In this document: piece after piece, positions 1 through 11,470 of the stretch
Layout: each line of letters opens with the position of its first letter
How positions within the stretch are numbered: position 1 is the first letter of the stretch
Assembly: GCA_905221605.1 (NCBI GenBank)
Contig: CAJNDS010002634.1
Location: 1,222,546 to 1,286,545, forward strand
Direction: 5' to 3'
From: Symbiodinium natans
Taxonomy: Eukaryota; Sar; Dinophyceae; Suessiales; Symbiodiniaceae
DNA: 64,000 nt
Program-made: the position numbers and the translations under genes
The notes under the pieces: generated by a model
The model's database searches: none
Seen by the model: the letters and a program-made list of their open reading frames with translations, nothing else
Told to the model about the DNA's origin: nothing

Positions 1-473
1 GAGGGCGCTTGCACATGTAATTGGGGGCGGGGGGGGGGGAAGGGGGGGGGGGTCCCTATCTTGGGAAATACCCCATTATGGCGTACTTAGTGTGGCAAAG
101 AAAGATATGATGGGATGGAATTTCCACGCCTCAGGAGTAGAGAGTTTGAAAGCGTGATTTTGTGTAGGGTCTTGTATGCGGGTGGCATCCGGTCCAAAGC
201 ACTCATGTGCTCATTGAGATTAGAACTGCACATGAGTTCGGAGGGTGTTTGCCTGTACCTGCAGTGTCATGTTGAAGTACCATAGGGGTCGGAATAGTTG
301 CTCATATTATTCCTTTAGGGTCCCTTTATCATTATACTGCATACACCTCCCAAAAACCCTGTTCTAACTATTCACGCCCCTACACTCGTTTGCCATTGTG
401 CAGGAGTCTTTCGTGCTTGGCTTGGTTCGCACATGCACGTGAAATGATTCCTGCCATGTGCCGGTGAAGGCAG

Positions 474-639
474 GCAGGTGTTTGGTTCTACCCGCGTTCA
501 AAGCTACCACTTGGGATGTTCCCCAGATACTACTAACAGTCCGTAATACGGGTTACACTACCCCCCTTCCCCCCTGCTAGTATAAGGGGGGGGACATCCC
601 AAGTTCTACCCAAAAAGCCACCACAACAGAAATCTGCAA
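474..639 (+). CDS. Candidate exon pair around a GA-AG element
   Basis: Two open pieces, 474-514 (AGVWFYPRSKLPL) and 604-639 (STQKATTTEICK), join in frame when the inverted-repeat element at 515-603 is removed. The second piece ends before GTGATG. Unknown protein; no domain recognised. Confidence 0.35.
515..603 (+). mobile_element. Family B inverted-repeat element with GA-AG ends
   Basis: 89 nt from GATGTTCCCCAGATACTACT to GGGGGACATCCCAAG, preceded by CTTGG. Removing it joins 474-514 and 604-639 in frame. Confidence 0.5.
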
Positions 640-1059
640 GTGATGACGCAGCGCACATTGGCCTTGCTTGCGTGTCTCAGCCTATCTCTGAGCCTCTTTG
701 CCTCACAGACCGTATGCTGGCGCACATTGCTGCATGATGGGAAGGGTGGCCAGGCTCTTGTGACGAGTTGTCGAAGACCCAGCAGCCATAGCTACAACTT
801 TATGTCCTGCCACACTGACCCAAACACCTCCCTCAAGAGCTTGCCATGTAGGGTTTAGGGTTTCGGGTTTCGGTTTTAGGGTTTCGGCCTTGGGGTTTAG
901 GGTTTTTGGGTTTTGGGTTTTGGGTTTAGGGTTAGGGCTTCGGCACCTCGATGACACTGCCTGAGGAAATTCTTCGGAGCCGAGTTGGTCGTGGAAGATG
1001 CCAGTAGCGGGAAGCACGGCCGGTAAGCCTGAACCCTAAATAAACCCTAAGCCACTATT

Positions 1060-1160
1060 ATCTTGGTCATAGTTGGGTATCATTTTACATTTTTGAGGGT
1101 ACTTAAACCCAATAAGGAATATAGATTAAAATGTTTAATACGATCCCAGCCATGAACTAG
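1060..1160. repeat. Dispersed repeat (copy 1 of 2)
   Basis: GTCATAGTTGGGTAT, a T-rich part, GAGGGTACTTAAACCCAATAA and ATCCCAGCCATGAACTAG. The same modules in the same order recur at 8117-8220. Confidence 0.6.
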
Positions 1161-1627
1161 TATTGCTGCCACTCCTTCCTACTCTCCTACTCTTACGTAC
1201 TTCCGCTTCTACTGCTACTTCCATTACTGCTACTTCTCCTTTCCTTCTCCCACCGCGACAAGGACCACCGGGATTGCTTATTACTGTGGGTGGGTTCATC
1301 GGAGGGTGATCAGAAAGTTTCTTATGGCTTGGCTGACTTGCAGCACACCCCCCCCCCCCCCCCCCCTCCCCCCATGAAAGCTCGGACTCGGGTCTGTACT
1401 CTTGGAATCTCCATGGACCCCAGCTACCTGGTACCCCAATACAATACATGGTAGTGCAGGACCCTGCAGGGTTGCATAGATAAGGGCTTTTCGGGCGGAA
1501 ACAGGGGGTTCATGGGACTCAGCTATTCTTTCGAATGCAATAAGGAGGAGGCCATGTTATTCCAGGGGACCCGAAAAAGGACCCCAAACCCTGAACCAAG
1601 CCAAAACCCAAACAAAAAGCAATGAAC

Positions 1628-1690
1628 CCCAAACCCTAAACCCTAAACCCTAAATCCTAAACCCTAAACCCTAAACCCTAAACCCTAACC
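1628..1690 (-). repeat. CCCTAAA array
   Basis: Run of CCCTAAA (TTTAGGG on the minus strand) with single variants. Similar minus-oriented runs lie at 2008-2090, 9306-9346, 15065-15115, 18797-18846, 23790-23846 and 32102-32150. Confidence 0.8.
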
Positions 1691-1759
1691 CCAAACTCCC
1701 CAAACCCTAAGCCCTAAACCCCAAACCTTGCTTGAAGCCAAAGGCTCGTCCTTCAACAG

Positions 1760-1809
1760 TCGATCACCGGCGCAGACTCTCTGGTGCGGATGGCACAGCT
1801 CCTCTCAAG
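1760..1809 (+). CDS. Candidate exon
   Basis: After CTTCAACAG, the frame TCG ATC ACC... reads SITGADSLVRMAQLLS up to an AAG/GC donor. 50 nt, GC-rich third positions. Unknown protein. Confidence 0.35.
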
Positions 1810-2098
1810 GCGGGGTTGAAGGGTTTTCGGGTTTAGGGTTCAAGGCGGGGTTGAAGGGTTTTCGGGTTTAGGGTTTAGGGTTCAGGGTTCAGGGTTCAGG
1901 GTTTAGGGTGCGACAAGTCCGGCTTCAACCAAATGGGTTTAGGCTTGAGGGTTCGCCACAACCATATTTCAAGCGCACTTGCTGCTTTCCTTGGCATGGT
2001 GTTCTTTAAACCCTAAACCCTAAACCCTAAACCCTAAACCCTAAACCCTAAACCCTAAACCGCCTAAACCCTAAACCCTAAATCCTACACCTTTCCAG

Positions 2099-2163
2099 CT
2101 CAGTGGGATACGCCGAGCCGTCATAAAACGGTCTTCACGGCACAAAAAGGGCCGGAATGCCAA
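2099..2163 (+). CDS. Candidate exon, basic
   Basis: Acceptor CTTTCCAG. The frame reads LSGIRRAVIKRSSRHKKGRN and stops at a GTAGGG donor that begins a TTTAGGG-type array. Unknown protein. Confidence 0.35.
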
Positions 2164-3048
2164 GTAGGGTTTGGGGTTTAGGGTTTAGGGTTTGGGGTTT
2201 AGGGTTTAGGGCATGTGTGGTGGTGCTCACTGCAATAGGCCGCACCCTCGCACACCTTGCAGGAACAGCAGGCCACCTTGTTTAGGTTCTCGAACCTATT
2301 TTGATCCAAACCTAACCCCCCCAAATTCGAAAACCTATCATCTCCCTAAACCCTCGCCCTGAAAGCTAAACCCTTAAATCCCCCAACCAAAGGTCCCCTG
2401 AGCCCTCGAACCCCAATCGGCAACTAAACCCCTAAGTCCTCAACCTCTAGCGGCCCTCGAAACACCTAAAAGTCCCCAAAACACAAGTAATACTTACCCC
2501 ATGTCCCCCTAAGCCCTCAGCCCTAAGCCCTAAGCCCTAAACCCGAACCCTATCAAACCCTAAACTGCAGCAGGTGGGGGCTGTCGCAGTCCCCCCGGGT
2601 GGACCTGAACGTAGGCGCGGAGAGGGGCGGAATGGAGCAGGGTAGACAAAGAAAAGGGTGACCGCGTGCTTCTTCCGTTGCTTTCTTGTTGACATTGTTT
2701 TTTGTGGTGGGTGGAGTATGCTGATGGAAGAAGTGAGGCAGAAGGGCTTAAGGTACAGCAGCATAAGGCATTTCAACTCTATGCCCTCTGATCCCTACAA
2801 GCCCTCCTCCTTCGTTCCAGTGCTCCAGGAATCTTCGTGCTTCGAACTGAGACTTCTCTGACCCCACGAAAGTCTAAGCCCTTAAGCCCCAGCTCCGTTT
2901 TCATCTGAAACCTTTACACCCTTTGTAAACGTAGAGCCCTTGAACTTTGCACCCTATAAACCCCAAAACTGCGTTCTGGCCCTAAACCCGAAACCCAACA
3001 TTTGGAACCTTGAACGACTGGGCTCATCAGCCCTGGCGTGTTGTGCAG

Positions 3049-3116
3049 GGCTGGACTTTGGCAAAGTTTCCTTCTTGAAGCTCCCGTCGGACAGGCAGGG
3101 CATGTTTCAGAGGGCA
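3049..3116 (+). CDS. Candidate exon
   Basis: Acceptor TTGTGCAG. Frame GLDFGKVSFLKLPSDRQGMF..., running into a long TTTAGGG array. Unknown protein; the donor is not certain. Confidence 0.4.
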
Positions 3117-3121
3117 AGGGT

Positions 3122-3187
3122 TCAGGGTTTAGGGTTTAGGGTTTAGGGTTTAGGGTTTAGGGTTTAGGGTTTAGGGTTTAGGGTTTA
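3122..3187 (+). repeat. TTTAGGG array
   Basis: Consecutive TTTAGGG units between candidate exons 3049-3116 and 3204-3256. Confidence 0.85.
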
Positions 3188-3203
3188 CGGCTTAGGTTTT
3201 CAG

Positions 3204-3256
3204 GTTACTCCAGAAAGCGCAAGCCGTGATGGTTCCGTGCACCCGAACACCTTCAT
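3204..3256 (+). CDS. Candidate exon
   Basis: Acceptor TTTTCAG, frame VTPESASRDGSVHPNTF, donor GTGATG. 53 nt. It directly follows a TTTAGGG array (3122-3187). Confidence 0.38.
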
Positions 3257-3432
3257 GTGATGACAAAATCCTCAACTCCGGGATGCAACGTTCGCGCTAG
3301 AGAGTACGTTACCAGGCTCGAGCACAAACCTAAAACAGTGAAGGCTGAAGGTTCAGGGTTTGGGGTTTGGGGTTTAGAGTTTAGAGTAGGCCTTCAACCC
3401 TAAACCCGAAACCCGAAACCCGAGAATCCTAG

Positions 3433-3525
3433 AAGTTGCGGACAGCTGCCGGCTCTTCCGAGGCAGCGATCTTCCTGCTTCGGCCCCGTCATTGCGGGCG
3501 CCAGGAGGATGGCGAGCAATTCGAG
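3433..3525 (+). CDS. Candidate exon
   Basis: 93 nt (31 codons) between CCTAG and GTCAGG. The frame begins KLRTAAGSSEAAIFLLRP and ends QEDGEQFE. Phase 0 at both ends. Unknown protein. Confidence 0.4.
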
Positions 3526-4082
3526 GTCAGGTTTCGGAGGGTTTGGGGTTCAGGGTTTAGGGTTTCACGGTTTAGGGAGTTTAGGGGTTAAGTGTGCCGG
3601 GCGTTCTTGCTTTCAACTGCAAGCGTGTGCACTTGCTTCGCATTGAAAAGGAAGCATTGAGCCTTATGAAAATGCTGCATGCGCAGCATGACAGCAGAAG
3701 CATGTGCGCACACTGAAATATACACATGCTGCTCATGCATGCAAGGCATGTGTACATATATGCATACACATATACATATATAGGTGGATATGCATATGTG
3801 CATGTGTGAGTGACCCTGTGAAACAGAACGGGGCGAAGCGAGCGCCCGAGCTGCCAGGCGTCAGGGCTTCGTGCACCTCACGGGTGCTGTCCGAGAGCAG
3901 CAGCCTGGTTCAGCAAGGTGGATGTTGGGAATTTGTTTTTTACGTATTCTAGATTATGTATTATACTATATTATATTATATGTTATATTATTCCCCAAAC
4001 AGCGAAGCTATGGAGTTCTCGATTTGAGTAAGGAAAGGGATAGTGTGACGCACTGTCTGGGATCCGTAGTTCCTCTTGTCAC

Positions 4083-4300
4083 CTTTGTCTCCCTGGGAGC
4101 CGGATGCTGTGAAAGGGGCAAGATATGTCTCCCTTCATATTGTCTCCCCTCATGTCTCGTTGTCTGGTGTACAGGACGGGCAGCCGGATGCTGTGACGCG
4201 CTATTGGGGACGGGCAGGATTTGTCTCCCTTCACAACGTGCTATTGTCTCCCCCATGTCGCGTTTTCTGGTGTCCGAGACGGGGTGCCGGATGCTTGGCC
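4083..4300. repeat. Degenerate tandem repeat
   Basis: GCCGGATGCT occurs at 4099, 4183 and 4286 (84 and 103 bases apart), each with nearby TTTGTCTCCCTT-like and CATGTC(T/G)CGTT-like pieces. Confidence 0.6.
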
Positions 4301-5483
4301 TTTGGGGTGGGATTGTGAAATCCCTCGCGTGGAGTATTCGCTGGCTGTTCTTTAGCATTTAAGCAACCTGTAACGTCCTCCTTTTTGTTGTTTGTGCTGT
4401 TTGGGGCCGAGGCCGGTGCAATATTATAGTATGTATTATCACGGAGTTCAGGTTAGGGTTTGGGATTTGGGGTTTGAGAAGTAGAGCTTCAGGACAAAGG
4501 CTAAGTTGGAGCTGGGCCTTCTGTAAGGCAGTGTGGGAAGTGGGACGCGATCCTGATGCCTTCGCTTCTGCCGGTGTGTTTGTGAGTCCCAAGTTGAGCC
4601 CGACAGATCTCACCACCTTGCCTTGTCCTTCAGCCTCCCTGAGTCGTATCTCGATTCAGGGGTGGTTTGGGTCTTTTGGTTTTAGGGTCTTGGCCGAGCA
4701 GGACGGGGGGGAGCGGGGCAGGGCAAGTTTAGGGTTTAGGGTTTAGGGTTTAGGGTTTAGGGTTTTACTTGTTGGATCCTCAACTCTGGAAACAGCCTGA
4801 ACCAAGCCCAAGGCTCTCAGCGCTTCGGTTTCTTCCGATGATCGTGAGCAACCCGGTGGCACTAGCGGTCCTGGTTCTCCCTCAAGCCGTGTTTGTAGCG
4901 TTTGGGGTTTAGGGCTTTCAGGTTTTAGGGCGACGCCCTGGAGCAGAAAGGGTTTAGGTTAATGAAGAAGCCAGATAATGATGACTAGGAGGATTGGGCA
5001 ACTCGAGCAGCGTTCCGCTTGAAATGTTGACGATGACGGCTTGACCTGCTCGCTTGACACGTGCCCAGGTACCGGCCAGGGGTCCTACTACCTCGACCCC
5101 TTCCGAGACTTTGAAGCAGTGCAGCCTTTGCTTTGCTTTCTCACGCCAAGCGCCGGTCGTGTCACTGTGGCATTCATAGAGCACCACCTGTCCCTAACCC
5201 CCCCCCCCCCCCCACCTAAGGCCCCGCCAAAAAAGCTTACTCGCTGTCATCATCTCACATTGGCAGCCGCATTTCTGTGCTAAGGCTTTTCTATCTTGGT
5301 CTCTGAGATTCTGTTGCGAGCTCTCTGTCCCTCGAAGATGGCGCTTCCCAATCTCACCCCCCCATTTCGAGAACCTCCTGCAAGTTCACTTCCCCATCCC
5401 CCTAGAGCCCGCCAGCTCCCCAGAGCTGGCTCAAAGTAGACCTACCCTAAACCCTAAACCCTAAACCCTAAATCAACCCGCAG

Positions 5484-5547
5484 CCATGGAGAGTATCACC
5501 TGGGCCCAAGCAGCGAACGGGCTTCAGAGAGGGACCTTTGAGACAGA
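5484..5547 (+). CDS. Candidate exon
   Basis: Acceptor ACCCGCAG and consensus donor GTGAGC enclose a frame reading MESITWAQAANGLQRGTFET. 64 nt. A CCCTAAA array lies just upstream. Confidence 0.42.
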
Positions 5548-5652
5548 GTGAGCGATTCAACCCTGCCAACCCGACCCCAAACCCCGCGACAGCCCTAAAC
5601 CCTTTTCCCTATACCCTAAACCCTATAAACCCTATAAACCCTAAACCCGAAG

Positions 5653-5750
5653 AAAGCCTCCACGAGCCGAGGGGAAGTGTGGGACGCGGAACTCCAGGTG
5701 GACCACCTGAAGTCCGATCCTTTGATTTCGAGCCGCTGTGGCCGCAGGGA
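5653..5750 (+). CDS. Candidate exon
   Basis: Frame KASTSRGEVWDAELQVDHLK... open for 32 codons to a GTTAGGG donor. CCCTAAA units lie upstream and GGGTTT units downstream. Unknown protein. Confidence 0.42.
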
Positions 5751-6024
5751 GTTAGGGCAGTTCGGGTTTCGGGTTTGGGGTTTAGAGTGCTTGTGCTTGT
5801 GTGTGTGTGTGTGTACAAAAGTCAAGGACATGCTTCATTAGGGTTCTAAGGGGGGCATAGGATTAGAGTCTGGAAAGTCTCAAAGTTTAGGGCGAGGGTC
5901 GGTGAAAGGTTGTAGGGTTTACGTGGGGCGCAGGGTCTTATGCGGTGGAGCTTCTGGGCATGTTTTTTTAGCCCCCACAAATGAGTTTCCCAAACTGTTC
6001 CCCCCACGACGCTCTCTAAGGCAG

Positions 6025-6094
6025 CATGCCCCGGCAGCAGACAGAAGAGGACCTGCGGCTGAAGAACATGCCCTTCCTGAAATTTCAGGACTGA
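6025..6094 (+). CDS. Candidate exon
   Basis: Acceptor AAGGCAG, then ATG reading MPRQQTEEDLRLKNMPFLKF to a TGA at 6092. Could be terminal, or could end at an earlier donor. Unknown protein. Confidence 0.38.
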
Positions 6095-7763
6095 ATGATG
6101 GGCTGTGCTTTGCAGGGTCGGGACCTTGTCAGGCTGTGCTCGTTTGCTTATTTATTTTTTTTTTTTTTGGGGGGGGGGGGGGGAGGATCCTTGGGCATTC
6201 TTGCTACTCTGAACACACACGGGCTTTTGTCGCACCCCCATCCCTAAACCCGAATCCCTAAACTTCCCTAACCACGAAACTGTGCTGCTTCTGTAGCTTT
6301 GCCGGGATTCTAGTATGCCAAGCCTCAGAGGTCTTTTTAAGTAGGGCCCATTGAGTTTACAGAGTTTTTAGGGGTGAAGCCTCCGCTTTTCATGGCTGAC
6401 GTTCAGGGATGGGTGCGGATAGTTCTGCTACCTGACTGGGCAGCAGACTTCTTTGAGAAGAGCCCGTATTTTAGTATCGTGGTCACGGGTTGTGCATGTC
6501 ATCATGTTCTGCCACTTCTGCAAGAACATACTCGTACCAGTTTCCAGCGTTATCAGCCGGAACGTTGAATTTGAATGCGCGTGCCTTGTTCATGTAGAGC
6601 ATTCTATTTCAGATGGACTCTGTACTTTAGGAAGTTTGCATGATAAGTAGAGGCTCTAAGGGGAGAACGTTGGTATTTCGTTTCGAAGGAGGGGTTTGCC
6701 GGGGGCCGTGTCGGGTTTGAGTTTGCTGCTGCATGCAAGCCGCTGAGTACGTGCATTTGGGCCTGTTAGGATCCCTTTCAAGAAGTCCTGCTTAAACACC
6801 TTCGGACCGCCACGAGGAGCTCTTGGTGGCCCACCGAGTAGATCTCAGCAGGTTTGGAAAAGGCAACGCGAAGACGCCCCCCGGGCGCAAGTTTAGGGTT
6901 AAGGGTTTAGGGTTTTCGTCCCTGGCAGGCAGTGCAGCAGTCCTAGCCGTAAAAAGGGTTTAGGGTTTAGGGTTTAGGGAGCCCTCTCTTCGGGGCATAG
7001 GGTTTAGGGTTTAGGGTTTATACGGTGTCATTACAGGGTTTTGGACGCGCCCCCCCCCCCCTCCGCACGCACGCAAGCTGAGCCCTCTCCTCGGGGGGGC
7101 CTAGGGTTTCGGGTTTATAGGTTGTATTAGAGGGTTTCATGGGTTTTGCAGAGTTTTCTAGGATTTGATAGGATTCTGTAGAGTTTGTAGGGTTTGTAGG
7201 ATTTATAGGTTGTGGGGGTTTATGGGTTTTAGGTTTTACGGTTTTCTTTTCCGGGGCTTTCTGTGTCAATGCAGGTTCGGAGTTCACAATTTTTCCACCT
7301 ACAAGTACAAACTCCAACCCTCTGGGGTTCTTAAGACGCCTAAGGCTTGGCGACTCTTCTGTCATTGCGAACTACTGAATTCAGGGGCTGCTACATGCCG
7401 ACAGGGGCCGTGTATTCGGGGGTTTAGGGTTTAGGGCCTAACCTTATAGACTACCTGCAACCTGCACCTGTAGCATCCCGTATCATTGTATCAGTTCACC
7501 CTGCACCCGATGCCTTAAGCCTTCAACCCTGATTTTAGGGTTACCTTGTGAGCACCATCCAGACAGCAGCTTTTGCCTGCCGTTTTAGGCGACCTGCCAA
7601 CCCGGCCTCAAGAAAATCTTCTCAAGACCATATTCAGCATTGCGGCATTGCATTAGCCGACGTCTTGAAGAATCCAAGAAATCCTCTTTTGCATAGAGGG
7701 CAAAAAGACCAAACTGGCAGAACATCACAGACGTGCTCGCCCTCTCTTGGCTGAAGGTTGCAG

Positions 7764-7808
7764 CAGTTCTACGACTCGGTAGTTCGAGACGAGAAGTGCT
7801 ACTTGCAA
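7764..7808 (+). CDS. Candidate exon
   Basis: 45 nt between GGTTGCAG and GTAGAG, frame QFYDSVVRDEKCYLQ, phase 0 at both ends. Confidence 0.42.
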
Positions 7809-8116
7809 GTAGAGGCGCCATGCGTTGCATGGAGTTGGCAGGGCCGGCCTTTCAGCACTTCGGGCTCATGAAAAGTTAGGCTCAAGAGCCCTGGCTGTTT
7901 GAGTTCGAAGGCGCGAACACGCAATGCAACCATGGGATGTAACATGATTGGCAGGACGGTCGGCTGATTCGCTTTGTGGAGCTTGTCCGCCACTCCGGCC
8001 CCAATCTTCAGGTGTTTTGAGGTTTTTGTTGGGAAGCGCCTGGAGGCTCTGAGCACCCCGGCAACTTGAAAAGGATGTGCTTCATGGGGTGTCCGGCCTC
8101 CGCAGCTTCTACTCTG

Positions 8117-8220
8117 TCATAGTTGGGTATAACATATTTACATCTTTGAGGGTACTTAAACCCAATAATACAATCCCAACCCTGAACTAGCCCAAGAATA
8201 CTATCCCAACCATGAACTGT
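8117..8220. repeat. Dispersed repeat (copy 2 of 2)
   Basis: Matches 1060-1160 over GTCATAGTTGGGTAT, GAGGGTACTTAAACCCAATAA and ATCCCAACC(A/C)TGAACT; the last module is duplicated here. Confidence 0.6.
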
Positions 8221-8228
8221 AGTCTAAG

Positions 8229-8274
8229 ACCTTCGAGGAGGGTGACGTCAGTATGCTCCTCTTGTCCTTATCAG
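8229..8274 (+). CDS. Candidate exon
   Basis: Frame TFEEGDVSMLLLSLS between CTAAG and the consensus donor GTCAGT. 46 nt. Confidence 0.4.
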
Positions 8275-8461
8275 GTCAGTCTAGCTGAGAGCCACGTCCG
8301 ATGACACCTTCCGCTTGGGCATGTTCGCCCTGATACTGACACCTTAACAATCATAATAATAGTGTTAATAATAGTAATAATAATGATCATAATAGTAAGA
8401 GTAATAATAGGGATCATAGTACCCCCCCCCCCCCTGATCATTCCTATTAAGGAGCTGTTAG

Positions 8462-8589
8462 CATCAAGCGTAACATCCCAACCTTCCACCACCAAGGAAT
8501 TTCCCTTCGCTTTCGGGACACCAGCGGCCGCATCCGCGAACTGCGAATCAAGAGCCAGGTGAACGCGCAAGGCTGCTTGTGCTTTGAAG
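8462..8589 (+). CDS. Candidate exon before a family A element
   Basis: 128 nt. Frame includes IKRNIPTFHHQGISLRFRD and ends QGCLCFE with one extra base. It continues in phase after the 80-nt element 8590-8669 into VRIAPVPLHNRA at 8670. Unknown protein. Confidence 0.48.
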
Positions 8590-8669
8590 GTTCATGGGGT
8601 AATTAGAAGTAGGGTTATAAGTTATAACCAGGTGTAATATATACCTATAACTACCCATGGACCTCCAAG
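8590..8669 (+). mobile_element. Family A inverted-repeat element (introner-like)
   Basis: 80 nt from GTTCATGGGGTAATTAG to ATAACTACCCATGGACCTCCAAG. The ends are inverted repeats of each other and carry the GT and AG of an intron. Flanking frames join at phase 1. Confidence 0.6.
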
Positions 8670-8710
8670 TAAGGATAGCACCAGTGCCGTTGCACAACCG
8701 GGCAAGTTTG
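8670..8710 (+). CDS. Candidate exon after a family A element
   Basis: Begins in phase with 8462-8589 (GAA G + TA). The frame reads VRIAPVPLHNRA and stays open to a TAA near 8858. The true 3' end is unknown. Confidence 0.4.
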
Positions 8711-9561
8711 GTGTTTGAGCTTGCATGCTCTGGGCTTTTCCTCTTGGTTGAACTGAGCCGTTTCCCTGTTCCTCTGCTTATGAGCTCAGGTTCCGTGAGA
8801 GAGCCTCGGCTGCATTGCATGCCATGCTTGCGTGTCTGTGACGGAACCCTTTGGCCCTAAACCCTAAACCCAAAATTACCCTAAACCCTAAACCCTAAAC
8901 TAAACCCTAATTAAACCCTAATTACACCCTAAGCCCTAAACCCGAACCCTAAACCCTTGCCCTGCAGTGCGTCTCTCTGAGTCAGCTAGGCGGGTGGCAA
9001 AAACAAAAACCTAAAGAGCCCTGGTTGGGCCGCTCTACGTTCTTTTCCATTTGAGTTCCACCTCTGGGACCTCCCTAGGCTAGGTGCAGTGGACCCTCAT
9101 ATTCCATTCCTACTTAATGCTCCCTGGTTGGAAATAAGTCGGCGTGGAAAAATTGGTGCGGGATGCTGTGAAATTGTCCGTGAGCCCTGAAACACCAAAC
9201 CCAAAAAAGGATTTAATGTAGGAGCCTAAGTAATTGGAACCGGATTTTTGGGGGGGGTTACCACAGTTTTTGGGGACCATCAGGGAACACTATTGGTATA
9301 TATTCGACCCCTAAACCCTAAACCCTAAACCCTAAACCCTAAACCCCTACATGAGCGAGGAAAGGAACCAACCACTTGCTATGGTCTTGGCCTCAGGGAC
9401 TTGAAGACGACGCAGAGTGCTGGGCTTGGGTCTTTCTGGCTTGGGATGTTCTGCCAGGGTTTAGGGTTTAAGGTTTAGGGTTTCGGGTTTCGGGTTTAGG
9501 GTTTAGGGTTTAAGGTTTAGGGTTTAAGGTTTAGGGTTTAGGGTTTCGGGTTTAGGGTTGG

Positions 9562-9650
9562 GATGTTCCCCCTTGTACTAGCAGTCCTTCATAGGGATTA
9601 GAGTACCCTCTATGATAATCCCTACTAGTTTAAGGGGGGAACCTCCCAAG
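9562..9650 (+). mobile_element. Family B inverted-repeat element with GA-AG ends
   Basis: 89 nt, GATGTTCCCCCTTGTACTAG to GGGGGGAACCTCCCAAG. The open frame KGRQKGPHESAQSQELNQ follows it. Confidence 0.5.
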
Positions 9651-9815
9651 CTAAAGGGCGGCAGAAAGGCCCACATGAAAGTGCCCAGTCCCAAGAGTTG
9701 AATCAGAAAGTCTGAACGTATAGGAGGCAACTAGCATCCTAAACCATATGCCCAGAAACTAAACCACCCGTAAACCCCGTGACCTCCTCGGAAACTGGGT
9801 TTGAGCTCCCAAACC

Positions 9816-9940
9816 TACAAGGAGGGGCCCCCCTTACCATACTAACTGTAGTTACGGGACTTGTAACCTACTTTAGGATCCTTATAACCCAATTTAGGGT
9901 TCTTATGACTCTACTTATAACTAGGGAGCCCCTCCTTGTA
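9816..9940. mobile_element. MITE-like element with 13-bp inverted repeats
   Basis: TACAAGGAGGGGC (9816-9828) and GCCCCTCCTTGTA (9928-9940) are exact inverted repeats. Interior has GTAACCTACTTTAGG-type pieces shared with family A interiors. Confidence 0.55.
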
Positions 9941-10316
9941 TGTCTGTGAAGTTTACGAACCCAATCCATTGTTCATGCGGCCATTCTGTCGAAGAGATTT
10001 CCTTCCTACCAAATATGTGGAGAAATGTTGGAATCGAAGGTCTCTGCCCTTATACCCCAAACATAGTGACATAGTAGAAGCCACATGAGAGGACCGCTGA
10101 AATGGAGCCCTAAATTTCGGAACACGTCACAGGCCGCGAGAAGTTGGCAGCAGGAGGAACGGCCGTTAGACCCGCATGCTTGAAAATCGCACATCTGAAC
10201 CCTCTGAGGCCCACACAGACCCTCAGCCCTGACTCTAAACCCGACCTGGAACACTATTTACCTCCGACTCACTACCTGGGCAGTTGCTACCTACCACGCT
10301 GGAGTTCGAAGAGCCC

Positions 10317-10376
10317 TGAACCCTAAACCCTAAACCCTAAACCCTAAACCCTAAACCCTAAACCCTAAACCCTAAC
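10317..10376 (-). repeat. CCCTAAA array
   Basis: Eight perfect CCCTAAA units between sequence of no recognised function. Confidence 0.85.
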
Positions 10377-10634
10377 CAGAGCCCAAGGTCCTGCGCATTC
10401 AGGAGCAAGGTCGTTGGCGGGACCGGTCTTGGGAAACCAAGCTGTGCCTCACCCCCCCCCCCCCACAGAGGCTTTTTGGGGGAAAAGGAAGCCTGAGCCC
10501 GAAACTCCCTTCGAAACCCGAAAAACCCTGAAAACCCTAACCACCCTACAACCCCTAAACACCCTAAGCCCAGGTCTAAGGCCTCAGCACTGCCCCTGAG
10601 TTTCAGAGCGATCGGGCCTTCCCTGTCCCTGCAG

Positions 10635-10692
10635 GAAGCCATCGAAGAATGTTTTGCGTCGAAATTTGGCCTCAGCAGTGAGGCGGGGGAGG
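10635..10692 (+). CDS. Candidate exon ending in a telomere-repeat donor
   Basis: Acceptor CCCTGCAG. Frame EAIEECFASKFGLSSEAGE, then a phase-1 donor formed by the first GTTTAGGG unit of the array 10693-10780. Unknown protein. Confidence 0.5.
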
Positions 10693-10789
10693 GTTTAGGG
10701 TTTAGGGTTTAGGGTTTAGGGTTTAGGGTTTAGGGTTTAGGGTTTAGGGTTTAGGGTTTAGGGTTTAGGGTTTAGGGTTAAGGGAGCAG
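10693..10789 (+). repeat. TTTAGGG array following an exon
   Basis: A run of perfect TTTAGGG units starting GTTTAGGG straight after the exon 10635-10692 and ending near GGGAGCAG. Only 16 bases separate it from the inverted-repeat element at 10806. Confidence 0.55.
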
Positions 10790-10805
10790 TTGGGGGGGCA
10801 CTTGG

Positions 10806-10874
10806 GATGTTCCCCCTTATGCTAACAGTCCTTGATAGGGATTATCATAGGGGGCACTATGAACACATCCCAAG
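10806..10874 (+). mobile_element. Family B inverted-repeat element with GA-AG ends
   Basis: 69 nt, preceded by CACTTGG, GATGTTCCCCCTTATGC to GAACACATCCCAAG. Follows a telomere-repeat array after only 16 bases. Confidence 0.48.
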
Positions 10875-11470
10875 GGGACACCCTAAACCCTGAACCCTAA
10901 ACCCTAAACCCTGAACCCGGGGGGCCGTGGCTACTAGGTGAGGCTTTCGAGCGCCGAAGGGTGCCCAGTGTCTTTTAGTCACGGCAACTTCGGGTGCCCA
11001 TCGGCCCCTAAACGCCCTGGAAACCCCAGAAACGCTAGGAAACGCAAAAGGCTTCAAAAGCTCCAGAAACCAACGAAACACTGAGAAAACCCTAAAAAAA
11101 TCCTTGAGCCGGCCAGGTTCAGAAAAGTTGTTTCACCGTTTCCACAGACAATTACTCTGTGGAAGAGCACCTTGGTAGTCTAGTGGCACCCTTTTCCTTT
11201 TCTGGGGTTCTTAGGGTTTAGGGTTTAGGGTTTAGGTTTTAGGGTTTAGGGTTTAGGGTTTCGGGTTCCCTTATGAGGTAACCAACCCCAAGAAGGGTAC
11301 CCTTAGCGTTTCGGGCTTAGGGTGTAGGGTTGAGGGTTTAGGGTCTATAAGGCTTAGGGCTGTAAAGATATGGGCTACCCAGGAACACCGCCGAGTCTGA
11401 CACCGTCCCAGGGATTGTCACAAAGTACAAGGCCGGCTGTGACTTTTTGTTTTCTTTGCTTCCTTTACAG

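Noticed and set aside
783-847. A further exon joined to 709-759 by a 23-nt intron
   Set aside because: The frame fits, but an intron of 23 nt is too short to be credible without transcripts.
640-858. 72-codon ORF with a signal-peptide-like start (MTQRTLALLACLSLSL)
   Set aside because: It starts in what looks like an intron between short in-phase segments and ends in a telomere-type array; the hydrophobic start is probably chance.
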